32,927 nt of DNA, taken from contig CADCDE010000018.1 of NCBI GenBank assembly GCA_902800065.1, positions 1-32,927 of the forward strand, read 5' to 3'. Shown here in pieces: positions 14,340 through 22,911 of the stretch. The DNA is from an uncultured Ruminococcus sp. (lineage in GTDB: Bacteria > Bacillota > Clostridia > Oscillospirales > Acutalibacteraceae). Both the position numbers and the translations under genes were made by a program. Each line of letters opens with the position of its first letter. Positions within the stretch are counted from its first letter, which is position 1. The notes below the pieces were generated by a model. The model was not told the origin of the DNA and searched no databases. It was given only the letters and a program-made list of their open reading frames with translations.

Positions 14340-15419
14340 ATGATAAAGAAAATGACAATGAACGATAGAAGTATAATGAAGAAACTGATACCCCAGACCT
14401 GTAGTGTAAGATTTGACAGGAGCTGCACAGGAGGAATAACAAATAAGCTGACCGGCAGCACACCTAATATTCGTGTCCTTCTGATAGAGCTCAGCGGCGG
14501 AGGACAGAAAAGTGTTGTATTAAAGAAAACTTCCGGTATGATAGTTTTGAAGGGCAGTATACTTATGAGCAGAGGTAATATGCTGCTTCTGGCGGAATTG
14601 GTAATGTCTCATAAGATTTTCGGCTATAAGGGAAGCTATTTGAGGGAAAGCTGTATATATGAGCATTTTGCAAAAGAGTTCCGAAGTATTATTCCGGAAT
14701 ATTACGGAAGTCTGAAAAGACATCTCAGACATGAATGCTATATCTGCATTGAAAAATTTTCGGTAAATTCCTTTGGTGGAATGAAGGATTATACAGAGCT
14801 TACAGAACGGATAGCACATATAGCTGCTTTCTATTATCTTTATCCTGATAAAATAAATGGCATGATGCTCAACAGATATACTGCAGGAGATTACAAAAGA
14901 GGCAAACATCTTTTGCGTAAAATGTATGTCAAACTTGATAACACCGTGTTCGGAGAACTTGAGTGTGTGCTTGATGACTTTCTTGGGAATCTTGATATCG
15001 AGTTTTCAATAAACAGGGGTGTAAAGACTATTTCGCATAATGACTTTTCCGACAGAAATATAGTTAATGATGGGAATATTAGGATATATGACTGGGAGCT
15101 TGCCTGTGTTCAGAATCCCGAGCATGACCTTGTGGAATTTCTGGTGTCTGTTGCTCATAAATTGAAGAATGAAGAAATTGCGGCTCTTGTCGGACATTTT
15201 TGCCGCACCTTTTATGGCTCGATAGATAAAGATATTTGTGATGAAGAATTTAATGATATATTGATATATAATCTGCTTGAATATTCTGTCAATAAGCTCA
15301 CACTGCTCAGAACGGCAGCTTTGAATATGGAATTGAGCTTTACAAAAATATATGAAAAAAATGTAATAAGACTTTATGCACTGTTAAAGGAGAATGAAAA
15401 AAATGGACAGGGAACTTGA
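14340..15419 (+). CDS. APH/choline-kinase-like phosphotransferase
   Basis: A protein of up to 359 aa with the C-terminal catalytic signature of aminoglycoside/choline kinase-fold enzymes: SHNDFSDRN at about 232-240 (Brenner HxDxxxxN motif, written HNDFSDRN) and the metal-binding IYDWE near residue 251. These enzymes phosphorylate small alcohols, sugars or lipid head groups with ATP. The N-terminal lobe is less conserved, with a Gly/Lys-rich start and GGGQKSVVLKK as a possible nucleotide-binding strand. It is first in the cluster. No strong ribosome binding site precedes 14340; ATGs at 14352, 14358 or 14376 are alternatives. Context suggests a substrate in lipid or metabolite synthesis rather than antibiotic resistance. 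Confidence 0.72.
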   Translation: MIKKMTMNDRSIMKKLIPQTCSVRFDRSCTGGITNKLTGSTPNIRVLLIELSGGGQKSVVLKKTSGMIVLKGSILMSRGNMLLLAELVMSHKIFGYKGSYLRESCIYEHFAKEFRSIIPEYYGSLKRHLRHECYICIEKFSVNSFGGMKDYTELTERIAHIAAFYYLYPDKINGMMLNRYTAGDYKRGKHLLRKMYVKLDNTVFGELECVLDDFLGNLDIEFSINRGVKTISHNDFSDRNIVNDGNIRIYDWELACVQNPEHDLVEFLVSVAHKLKNEEIAALVGHFCRTFYGSIDKDICDEEFNDILIYNLLEYSVNKLTLLRTAALNMELSFTKIYEKNVIRLYALLKENEKNGQGT

Positions 15420-16284
15420 GATACTGAAATATGCCCATTATTACGAAAAAATTACTGTCGGGGAATATTCGCTTTATATGATGATAAACGATCAGATTGG
15501 CAAGGATGAATGTCTTTTCGGATTCTGTCGTCTCGAAGATGACATTGGACAATGGAAGGAATTGTTTTCTCTGCTGGAGAAAAAAGCGGCTGAAAAGGGA
15601 TGCCGTATTATTACGGGACCAATTAATTATACATCATGGATGAGTTACCGCTGGACAATTTCAAATTTTGACCTGAAACTTTTTCCCGACTGCGATAATC
15701 CGCCGTATTACCCGGATAATATACGGAAACTCGGCTATAGCGAAAGATATACCTACCGCAGTGCTGACATCGTTATAGAAAATCCGCTTTATACCATAGG
15801 CAGGGACATTTATGAGGAAAAGCTGAGGAAAGGCGTGAAATTCTTGCGTTTCAGAGGTGAGCAGGTATACAGCCATTGCAGGGAGGTTTATGATATTTCA
15901 ATTGATGCCTTTGCAGGGAGTTATCTTTATTCTGAAATACCATTCGGGGCTTTTGAACGTATATATACTGTCTGGACACGACAAGTGAATGTTGATCTTT
16001 TTATTGCATATATTGACGGAAAGGCTGTCGGTTATGTTATGGGATATGAGCATGACGGGAGATATATTTCAAAGACAAGTGCTGTATTAAAAAGACTTCA
16101 GGGAAACAAGCTGTATCTTGCTCTGCTGTATGCAGGCTGTCGGTATGTCAGGGAGACATTGGGATACGATGATATGATATACCATTTCCAGTGTGAGCAG
16201 AGAGCAACTTTCAGGCGTTTTGATGAGACAATAGAAAGCAATGAAAAGCGTTATGCAGTATTCTGCAAGGAGATTGTAAAATGA
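15403..16284 (+). CDS. GNAT-fold N-acyltransferase-like protein
   Basis: A 293-aa protein resembling the YghO-like GNAT group, where a block of type GPxNYxxW...NPPYY...LGY precedes the acyl-CoA domain. Here GPINYTSWMSYRW, DNPPYYPDNIRKLGYSE and the C-terminal fold with VDLFIAYIDGKAVGYVMGY (a GNAT beta4-beta5 pattern) are visible. GNAT enzymes move an acyl group from acyl-CoA or acyl-ACP to an amine. Start ATG 15403 has AAAGGAG 10 nt upstream; the ATG at 15394 is only 1 nt from it. It overlaps the kinase gene by 17 nt and the next gene by 4 nt, so translation is probably coupled. Confidence 0.7.
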   Translation: MDRELEILKYAHYYEKITVGEYSLYMMINDQIGKDECLFGFCRLEDDIGQWKELFSLLEKKAAEKGCRIITGPINYTSWMSYRWTISNFDLKLFPDCDNPPYYPDNIRKLGYSERYTYRSADIVIENPLYTIGRDIYEEKLRKGVKFLRFRGEQVYSHCREVYDISIDAFAGSYLYSEIPFGAFERIYTVWTRQVNVDLFIAYIDGKAVGYVMGYEHDGRYISKTSAVLKRLQGNKLYLALLYAGCRYVRETLGYDDMIYHFQCEQRATFRRFDETIESNEKRYAVFCKEIVK

Positions 16285-17345
16285 TATGCAAAATATGTCT
16301 TAATGATAATTCCGTCAGAAATATCAGCTTTAACAGTGAAGGTATATGCTGTTTTTGCGAAAATTACGGAAAAATAAAGTATAAACTGGATGATCAAAGC
16401 AGCCTGAAAAGATTGTTTGAACAGCGTATTGAAGGCGTTAGGGAAAAATATGCCTATGATGCGGCTGTCGGGATATCAGGCGGTAAGGACAGTGTTTATG
16501 TACTGTATAGTCTTGTAAAGGACTACGGACTTCATGTGAAGGCTTTCACAATGAATAACGGTTTTCTCAGCACAAAGGCACGGGAAAACATTGACCGTGT
16601 TGTAAGCCAACTTGGTGTTGAGCATGAATACATAGAATTTGATATGAAAAAGCTGCAAAGGTTTTATCATTATTCAATGAAAAAATGGCTTGTGCCTTGT
16701 ATTGCCTGTTCTTATATAGGGTATGCTTCCATGGTGAATTATGCATCAAGGATAAATGCGGGTATGGTCGTACACGGAAGAAGCCCTGCACAGATGCTGA
16801 GATTTTATGATAAGGATATATATTCCGAACTGATAAAGCCGGGACTTTTGCCCCCGGAAGATACAGACATCAGCGGTCTTTACAGCAGTTTGTTGAAAAA
16901 TATAGAGAAAAAAATTGACAGGGATATCATGCTTGATGTTCGTGAAATGCTGATGAATGATACGGATGAAGAAGATTTGCGTGAATTTGTCGCATTTTTT
17001 TTGTATCATCCGTATAACGAGAATAAAATAGTTGACTTTCTCAGAAAGAAAGTCGGTTGGGATACTCCGGAGGATTATGACCATTATGACTGCACCATAC
17101 ATAATGCAGCAAGATACATATATCAAAAAGCCGAGGGAAGACCACACACTTTACCTGAAATAAGTTCACTTATCCGTATGGGAGAGCTGACAAGGGAAGA
17201 AGGAAACCGAAGGCTTGAGGAACTTATTATAAATGAAAAGCCGTCTGAGGAGCTTGAGCGTCTTTTGGATTTTGCAGATATCAATGAAACAATGCTTTTT
17301 CTTAAAGCAGGAGTATACCGAATGAAACTAAAGCTGAATAATTAG
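16281..17345 (+). CDS. PP-loop amidotransferase-like enzyme (N-acetyl sugar amidotransferase family)
   Basis: A 354-aa ATP-pyrophosphatase. A zinc-knuckle-like start (C3-x2-C6 and C23-x2-C26) is followed by the PP-loop GISGGKDS at 64-71. This is the layout of WbpG/PseA-type amidotransferases, which adenylate a substrate carbonyl and insert nitrogen or sulfur. A Cys pair in VPCIACSYIGY (near 139-145) may bind metal or act in catalysis. The family normally takes ammonia from separate HisH/HisF-like subunits; none is encoded nearby, so the nitrogen or sulfur donor is unknown. AAGGAG lies 7 nt before the ATG, which overlaps the previous stop (ATGA). Confidence 0.75.
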   Translation: MICKICLNDNSVRNISFNSEGICCFCENYGKIKYKLDDQSSLKRLFEQRIEGVREKYAYDAAVGISGGKDSVYVLYSLVKDYGLHVKAFTMNNGFLSTKARENIDRVVSQLGVEHEYIEFDMKKLQRFYHYSMKKWLVPCIACSYIGYASMVNYASRINAGMVVHGRSPAQMLRFYDKDIYSELIKPGLLPPEDTDISGLYSSLLKNIEKKIDRDIMLDVREMLMNDTDEEDLREFVAFFLYHPYNENKIVDFLRKKVGWDTPEDYDHYDCTIHNAARYIYQKAEGRPHTLPEISSLIRMGELTREEGNRRLEELIINEKPSEELERLLDFADINETMLFLKAGVYRMKLKLNN

Positions 17346-17354
17346 GGTGAATCT

Positions 17355-17852
17355 ATGAAAAGTTATCTGATGTATAAAAACAGGCTTATAATATATACGG
17401 TCATTTCAGCGGCTGCGGCTTTTATAACAGGCTTGGTTTCAGAAGATATGTCCGCTGAAGGAATAGTCAGGAGTGCAGTTTATTTCTGGCTTCTCATACA
17501 TATTTCAAGGGCAGTGGATGACCTTTCGGATTATGAAAGTGACAGCATTCATTTGATAGATAAAAAAACGCTTTCAGTCTATATTGCTGTTCTTATGGTG
17601 ACGCTTGTGGGCAGCAGTGTATTTTTTTTCGGAATGAGGGGATTTGTGTCCGTTGCAGCGGCAGTTTATCTGTTCATTATGGAGAAATTTGATTTACTGA
17701 CACTGCTTTCTGCATTTGTCGGCTGTGTATGCCTGTTTTTTATGGCTGAGGGTGCGGAAGTCTTTACAAAAATGTCGGTTATTGTTTTTCTTGCTTTGAC
17801 GATTTTTTGGGAAACGCTTTTTTATGTTTATAAGAGGAGTAAAAGAGAATGA
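17355..17852 (+). CDS. Small integral membrane protein with UbiA-like acidic motif
   Basis: A 165-aa, very hydrophobic protein with about five or six membrane segments (near 11-30, 36-54, 75-95, 97-112, 115-132, 138-160). After the second segment it has RAVDDLSDYESDS, which resembles the first Asp-rich motif of UbiA prenyltransferases (NDxxDxxxD). The second Asp-rich motif is absent and the length is about half that of UbiA, so it is either a truncated or reduced relative or an unrelated membrane protein. AGGGTG precedes the ATG and its stop overlaps the next ATG by 4 nt. It could hold a lipid substrate for its soluble neighbours. Confidence 0.55.
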   Translation: MKSYLMYKNRLIIYTVISAAAAFITGLVSEDMSAEGIVRSAVYFWLLIHISRAVDDLSDYESDSIHLIDKKTLSVYIAVLMVTLVGSSVFFFGMRGFVSVAAAVYLFIMEKFDLLTLLSAFVGCVCLFFMAEGAEVFTKMSVIVFLALTIFWETLFYVYKRSKRE

Positions 17853-20401
17853 TAATTACATACAGAGATACAGACTGTGATATAAAAAAAGCAGGCGGAA
17901 AGGCGTATAATCTTTGGAGGCTGAGCAGAGAAGGCTTCAATGTTCCAAAGTGGATAGTATTGTCTGCTGATATATTTTCTGATGCTCTCGGCAGTTATCT
18001 TGTGCAGTACCGTATGCTTTTGGAAAATTACAGAAATGAAAACAGAGAAAAAATAACATATATTATAAATAATTGCAGCTTTACCGAGAAAATGAAACAG
18101 GATATACTTTCCGCTGTAAAAGAAAATATCGGAAGTTTTCCTGTTGCAGTGCGTTCAAGTGCAGTGGATGAGGACGGAGACAAGCATTCCTTTGCAGGAA
18201 TGATGGAATCGTATCTTAATGTAAATGAGGACAGTCTGTTTGAAAGCATAAAAAAATGCTGGTGTTCATGCTTTTCTGAAAGGGCAATGCAGTACCGTCT
18301 CCAAAACGGGCTTGATATTTCGTCACTCAGTATGGCTGTTATAATACAAAAAATGATAGAGCCTGATATTGCAGGTGTTATGTTTACAACGAATCCCAAA
18401 ACTAATGATACAGACGAGGTATTTGTAAGTCTTGTAAGGGGCAGCGGTGAAAAGCTTGTTTCAGGTGAATGCAGCAGTGAGGACCATACTGTTGACAGCA
18501 GCGGAAATATTACTGACAGTGAATATAATGAAAAGGAATGTATGGCAGATAAGGAAATGCTACGCCATCTTGCGGAAACGGCTGTTCGCATAGAAAAAAT
18601 GTCAGTTCCCCGTATAACTGTCGATGTGGAATTCTGTGTAAGGGACACAGAGATATTCATACTGCAGTCAAGAGCGGTTTCTGCATACAGTCATATCGAC
18701 AAGAACAAACCGAGAATAATACTTGACAATTCAAATATAATAGAAAGCTACAGCGGGGCAGTCACCAATCTGACCTTTTCATTTGCAAGAGAGGTGTATT
18801 CAAAGATATACAGACAGGTTCTGCATTATTTCGGAGTGCCAAAGGAGTCTGTAAGTGCGATTGACAGTGACCTTGACAATATGCTCAGCTTTTATGAAAA
18901 TAAAGTATACTATAAAATGAACAGCTGGTACCGTATGACTGCTCTGTATCCCGGTTATGAAACAAACCGTAAATATATGGAAAATATGATGGGCGTAAAA
19001 AAGGGAAATAACAGTGAACAGGATATTCAGTCTGTTTCAAAGGGAAGGATATATTTTCGCCTGTTCAAAAAGTATCTTACTCTGAAAAAGGACAGTGATA
19101 AATTCCGCCGCCGGTTTGACGAGGTCACACATGGTCTTTACGGAAATGATTTTGAGGGAATGGATAACAAGGCACTGATGGATATTTATGCAGGACTTGA
19201 AAGAAACATACTTGATGATTTTATAACACCTATTGCCAATGATATGTTTGCAATGGTGTTTTACGGTGTGCTTACTGATAAGCTGAAAAAGAAAAATATC
19301 CCCGGCAGTGACGGTCTGATAAGCGAGCTTCTCGGTAAACAGGGAAATGTTGAAAGTGCTGTACAAAGTACTGTTCTGATTGGGATAGTAAACCGAATCA
19401 AAGAGGATAAAGACCTTGAAAAACTGTTTCTTGAGTCAGATAACGATACACTGAAAAAATTTATATCAGAAAGCGAAAATGACATTTTTTTCAGTTTAAG
19501 AAAGTATATCCATGATTACGGCTGTCGGACAATGGATGAATTGAAACTGGAGACTGTTACCATGCTTGAAGACAGTTCATATCTGATTGGCACTATAAGA
19601 AACTATCTGACAGTTGAGCTTCCTTCTTTACATGAAAAGCCCAAGGAAAGCGATATGAACAAAATTTTCAGTGCTTATGGAATTTTCACAAGACCATTCA
19701 TAAAATTTCTTGTTGAGAAAACCAAGTATCTTATACGCAACCGTGAATCACTACGTCTCAGGCGTACATATATTTATTCTATCGTAAGGAAAATCTATAT
19801 AAGAGTCGGGATAAATCTCGCCCGTGACGAAATCATAAAAAATCCCCGTGACATATTCTTTCTTGAAAAGCCGTTTATCACTGATGTAATCGAAGGCAGG
19901 CAGACAGATATTCAGCTTATACAAAAAAGAGTCGAGGAAAACAGAAAGAGATATATTGAAAATAAAGAAAAAGAAACATATGAACGAATTTATTTTTACG
20001 GTGAAATGACAGAGGAAAATGCAGTTCCGGTGTATTCCTCACAGGAAATCGGCGAGGAGAATGGTGTACTTCACGGAGTTGCAGGAGGTGGAGGAACTGT
20101 TACCGGCAAGGTAAGGCTTGTATTGTCACCGGAGGATTCGGATGTCAGGGGCATGATACTTATGGCAAAAAGAACAGATCCAGGCTGGACGATACTTTTT
20201 CCGATGGTCAAAGGGATAATAATAGAGAGGGGCAGTATACTGTCACATTCTGCCGTAATCGCAAGGGAAATGGGAATCCCGCTCGTTGCAGGGATAAGAG
20301 GACTTACAGATAAGATACATGACGGAGATATTGTGGAAATAGACGGCATAAACGGTACAGTGCGAGTTGTAGGTGAGGAAAATGGAGAACAAGGTTTTTA
20401 G
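17849..20401 (+). CDS. PEP-synthase/rifampin-phosphotransferase-like dikinase
   Basis: The 850-aa protein has the three-part layout of PEP synthase and rifampin phosphotransferase. The N-terminal ATP-grasp region (about 1-280) shows KAGGKAYNLWRL and AVRSSAVDEDG. A long central region (about 290-740) would hold the substrate. The C-terminal swivelling domain (about 755-850) shows ERGSILSHSAVIAREMGIPLV, with phospho-carrier His800. Such enzymes split ATP into AMP and phosphate and pass the beta phosphate through the His to a substrate. The PEP-synthase pyruvate domain is not visible and the length is close to Rph, so the acceptor is probably another small molecule, perhaps the cluster's product. 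It is translationally coupled on both sides. Confidence 0.82.
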   Translation: MIITYRDTDCDIKKAGGKAYNLWRLSREGFNVPKWIVLSADIFSDALGSYLVQYRMLLENYRNENREKITYIINNCSFTEKMKQDILSAVKENIGSFPVAVRSSAVDEDGDKHSFAGMMESYLNVNEDSLFESIKKCWCSCFSERAMQYRLQNGLDISSLSMAVIIQKMIEPDIAGVMFTTNPKTNDTDEVFVSLVRGSGEKLVSGECSSEDHTVDSSGNITDSEYNEKECMADKEMLRHLAETAVRIEKMSVPRITVDVEFCVRDTEIFILQSRAVSAYSHIDKNKPRIILDNSNIIESYSGAVTNLTFSFAREVYSKIYRQVLHYFGVPKESVSAIDSDLDNMLSFYENKVYYKMNSWYRMTALYPGYETNRKYMENMMGVKKGNNSEQDIQSVSKGRIYFRLFKKYLTLKKDSDKFRRRFDEVTHGLYGNDFEGMDNKALMDIYAGLERNILDDFITPIANDMFAMVFYGVLTDKLKKKNIPGSDGLISELLGKQGNVESAVQSTVLIGIVNRIKEDKDLEKLFLESDNDTLKKFISESENDIFFSLRKYIHDYGCRTMDELKLETVTMLEDSSYLIGTIRNYLTVELPSLHEKPKESDMNKIFSAYGIFTRPFIKFLVEKTKYLIRNRESLRLRRTYIYSIVRKIYIRVGINLARDEIIKNPRDIFFLEKPFITDVIEGRQTDIQLIQKRVEENRKRYIENKEKETYERIYFYGEMTEENAVPVYSSQEIGEENGVLHGVAGGGGTVTGKVRLVLSPEDSDVRGMILMAKRTDPGWTILFPMVKGIIIERGSILSHSAVIAREMGIPLVAGIRGLTDKIHDGDIVEIDGINGTVRVVGEENGEQGF

Positions 20402-21440
20402 TGAGATTATAAGATATGCGTCATGCTGGGAAGATACGGAAAATTTGTTGAGGGCAGGCACAATAAAAGACAAGACTTGTGTATCGGTCATTTCAGGCGG
20501 AGACAATACGTTTTCACTCTTGACAGAGAATCCTGCACATATTATCGGATTTGACCTTAATCCGAAGCAGATAGCTCTTTTTAAGCTGAAGGCATCGGCA
20601 TTCAGAACTCTTTCATACGAAGAATTGCTTGAATTTTTAGGGATATATCCGTGTGAAAACAGACTCGGATTATTTGACAGTCTTCCGCTTGAGGATGATG
20701 TCAGAAAATCATTTCAGCCTGATGTTATTGAAAAAGGTATTATCCATGCAGGAAAATTCGAGCATTATTTTCAGCTTTTCCGTAAAAGAATAATCCCCCT
20801 GTTTTCGACCGGTGAGCGGTTCAGGGAATTTGCAGTGCTTGACAATACTGATATTCAGAAGGAGTATTTCCGGAAATACATTGATACAAGGCGTTTCAGG
20901 ATAATATGCAGGATATTTTTCGGAGCAAGGGCAATGGGAAAACACGGGCGTGACAGGTCATTTTACAGGTATGTGAGCGATAAGGAAAATCAGGGAAATG
21001 AAATAATAGACCGTTTTATATTCGGCATATCAAATACAGTAAACCGCACAAATCCATATTTGCGTTATATATGCACGTCAAATTATGCACCCGAAGCACT
21101 TCCGTTTTATCTGAGAAAAGAGAATTTTGAAAAGATACGAGGCGGTCTTGACAGAATAGAGATAAGACAGGGTGACCTTTTGAATCTGAAGGAAATAAAG
21201 GCGGATTTCTTCAATCTTTCAGATATATTTGAATATATGAGTACGTTTGATTTCCGCAGGAATACTGCTGTTCTCAGGAAAATGGCAAACCCTTTTTCAG
21301 CAGTGGTTTATTACAATATGCAGAATAAAAGATATATAAATGATCCTGCATTTGAGCTTGACGAGGATTTGTCACGGATTCTGTATCGTCAGAATCAGTC
21401 ATTTTTCTATCGTGATTTTCTGATATATAACAGATCATAA
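20382..21440 (+). CDS. DUF3419/BtaA-like aminocarboxypropyl transferase
   Basis: A 352-aa SAM-dependent enzyme of the DUF3419 family, whose best-known member, BtaA, moves the 3-amino-3-carboxypropyl group of SAM to diacylglycerol to start betaine lipid synthesis. Visible features are IIRYASCWEDTENL at the start, the SAM-site SVISGGDNTFSLL (35-47) and IIGFDLNPKQIALFKLKA (54-71, acidic residue in DLNP), and a second half with FFNLSDIFEYMS. Start ATG 20382 is preceded by AGGTGAGG; a GTG at 20373 is possible. It overlaps the dikinase gene by 20 nt. No BtaB-like N-methyltransferase is nearby, so the product would be an unmethylated homoserine ether or something new. Confidence 0.8.
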   Translation: MENKVFSEIIRYASCWEDTENLLRAGTIKDKTCVSVISGGDNTFSLLTENPAHIIGFDLNPKQIALFKLKASAFRTLSYEELLEFLGIYPCENRLGLFDSLPLEDDVRKSFQPDVIEKGIIHAGKFEHYFQLFRKRIIPLFSTGERFREFAVLDNTDIQKEYFRKYIDTRRFRIICRIFFGARAMGKHGRDRSFYRYVSDKENQGNEIIDRFIFGISNTVNRTNPYLRYICTSNYAPEALPFYLRKENFEKIRGGLDRIEIRQGDLLNLKEIKADFFNLSDIFEYMSTFDFRRNTAVLRKMANPFSAVVYYNMQNKRYINDPAFELDEDLSRILYRQNQSFFYRDFLIYNRS

Positions 21441-21462
21441 AGTGACAGAGAGGCATGAAAAT

Positions 21463-22911
21463 ATGAGTGTGATTACAGAAAGATTTGAAGAAAAATGCAG
21501 GGAATGCAGTGAAAAAACGGCTGTTATTACAGTACAGGACGGTAAAAAATTCTGCAGAACTTTCGGACAGCTTTATGAAGATATAAAGAGCTTTTCGGGA
21601 TATTTTGAAAAAAAAGGGGTATTAAGTGGACAAAAGATACTTCTCTTTGCGAAAATATCATACAGATTGGTCGTATTTATGATAGCAGCTATGAGAATGG
21701 GAATTGCGGTCATGTTTGTTGATATATCGGCTTTGCAGGATGATCCCGGGAATGTTATAGAAAGATTCAGACCTGATCATATCCTTGTTTCAAAAAAGAC
21801 AAAGCTGCTGCGTTTTTTGTTTCGGGGAACGAGAAAAATAAAGAGTTTTATTGATATTGACAGCATTTCATTTAATTTGGAAGATGCTGTAATTACAGAT
21901 GCAGCAGAAAACTCTGTTGCACTTCTCACAATGACAACAGGCTCTACAGGAGTACCAAAGATAATACCACGGACACATTCCGAGCTGCTTTCACAGCTTG
22001 AACTGATACGAGCCAATATGAAGGATGCTGAAAATGATATTATACTGACAACGTCCTTTATGTATGTATTTGCAAATCTTATTAGCGGATATACTACTGT
22101 TCTTCCTACAGTATCCCTTGCAGGAAAGGGAACACAGCTTAATAAGTATTTTTCTTCTTTTAAAGATTTGAGGATCACAATGATAATAACCTCACCTGAT
22201 TTTTGTCTTAAAGTCAGCGGTATGTTCCCAGAACTCAGAACGATGTATATAGGTGGTGCAATACTGAACCGATATGAGACAGAGCGTATCCTTGAAAAAT
22301 TCGGACAGGCGGATATTTTTTATATATATGGCTCAACAGAATGCAATCTGATGGCTTGTACAAGGCTTGATTATTATAAGGAGAGGCTTTTTTCAGATGA
22401 AAGTTGTCTTGGAGAGATTGTCAATGGTGTTTCGGTCATGATCAGGGATGATGAAATATTTGTCAGCAGCAGTGCTCTCCTTAAAAATGACATAAGCGGT
22501 TTTTCTTCAAATTGTTTGACGGAAAACGGAAATGTATGGTATTCAACGGGAGATGCAGGGTATATAAAGGACAGTAAGTTGTATTATCTCGGGAGAAAAA
22601 AATTTTCATTTAAAGAAGGCGATAGAAGGATATATTATAATCAGATAGAACAATATGTATCTGTAAGAATGCCAGAAATTCAAAAATGTGCTTTTATTCA
22701 AAATGATGGTATGAAGCTGTTATTTACGGAAGGCAATAATGTTTCATTTGAAAATGCGGCAAGGCTTGTCAAAGAAGGCTTTGGATTTGATGTGACCGTA
22801 AAAAGTCTTGATCATATTCCAAGGGATGTAAAGCACAATACGAAAGTTGATTATAAGAAACTCTTTGCGGAGAATAAAAAAATATGGAATACACAATTGA
22901 CAATGCGTTAA
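21463..22911 (+). CDS. Adenylate-forming acyl ligase (OleC/peptide-synthase-like)
   Basis: A 482-aa ANL-superfamily enzyme. The phosphate-binding loop MTTGSTGVPKIIPRTH is at about 157-172, the Y-G-S-T-E adenylate motif (IYGSTECN) near 289, and STGDAGY near 360. The C terminus ends in IPRDVKHNTKVDYKKL, close to the (D)IRHNAKI tail of OleC/long-chain acyl-AMP ligases. It would activate a carboxylate as acyl-AMP. Start ATG 21463 has GAGAGG upstream; a GTG at 21442 directly after the previous stop is an alternative. It overlaps the next ligase gene by 28 nt. Confidence 0.82.
   Translation: MSVITERFEEKCRECSEKTAVITVQDGKKFCRTFGQLYEDIKSFSGYFEKKGVLSGQKILLFAKISYRLVVFMIAAMRMGIAVMFVDISALQDDPGNVIERFRPDHILVSKKTKLLRFLFRGTRKIKSFIDIDSISFNLEDAVITDAAENSVALLTMTTGSTGVPKIIPRTHSELLSQLELIRANMKDAENDIILTTSFMYVFANLISGYTTVLPTVSLAGKGTQLNKYFSSFKDLRITMIITSPDFCLKVSGMFPELRTMYIGGAILNRYETERILEKFGQADIFYIYGSTECNLMACTRLDYYKERLFSDESCLGEIVNGVSVMIRDDEIFVSSSALLKNDISGFSSNCLTENGNVWYSTGDAGYIKDSKLYYLGRKKFSFKEGDRRIYYNQIEQYVSVRMPEIQKCAFIQNDGMKLLFTEGNNVSFENAARLVKEGFGFDVTVKSLDHIPRDVKHNTKVDYKKLFAENKKIWNTQLTMR

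Noticed and set aside
14340..15419. Aminoglycoside resistance gene
   Set aside because: Only the kinase fold motifs match; gene context is biosynthetic and no close similarity to known resistance enzymes is evident.
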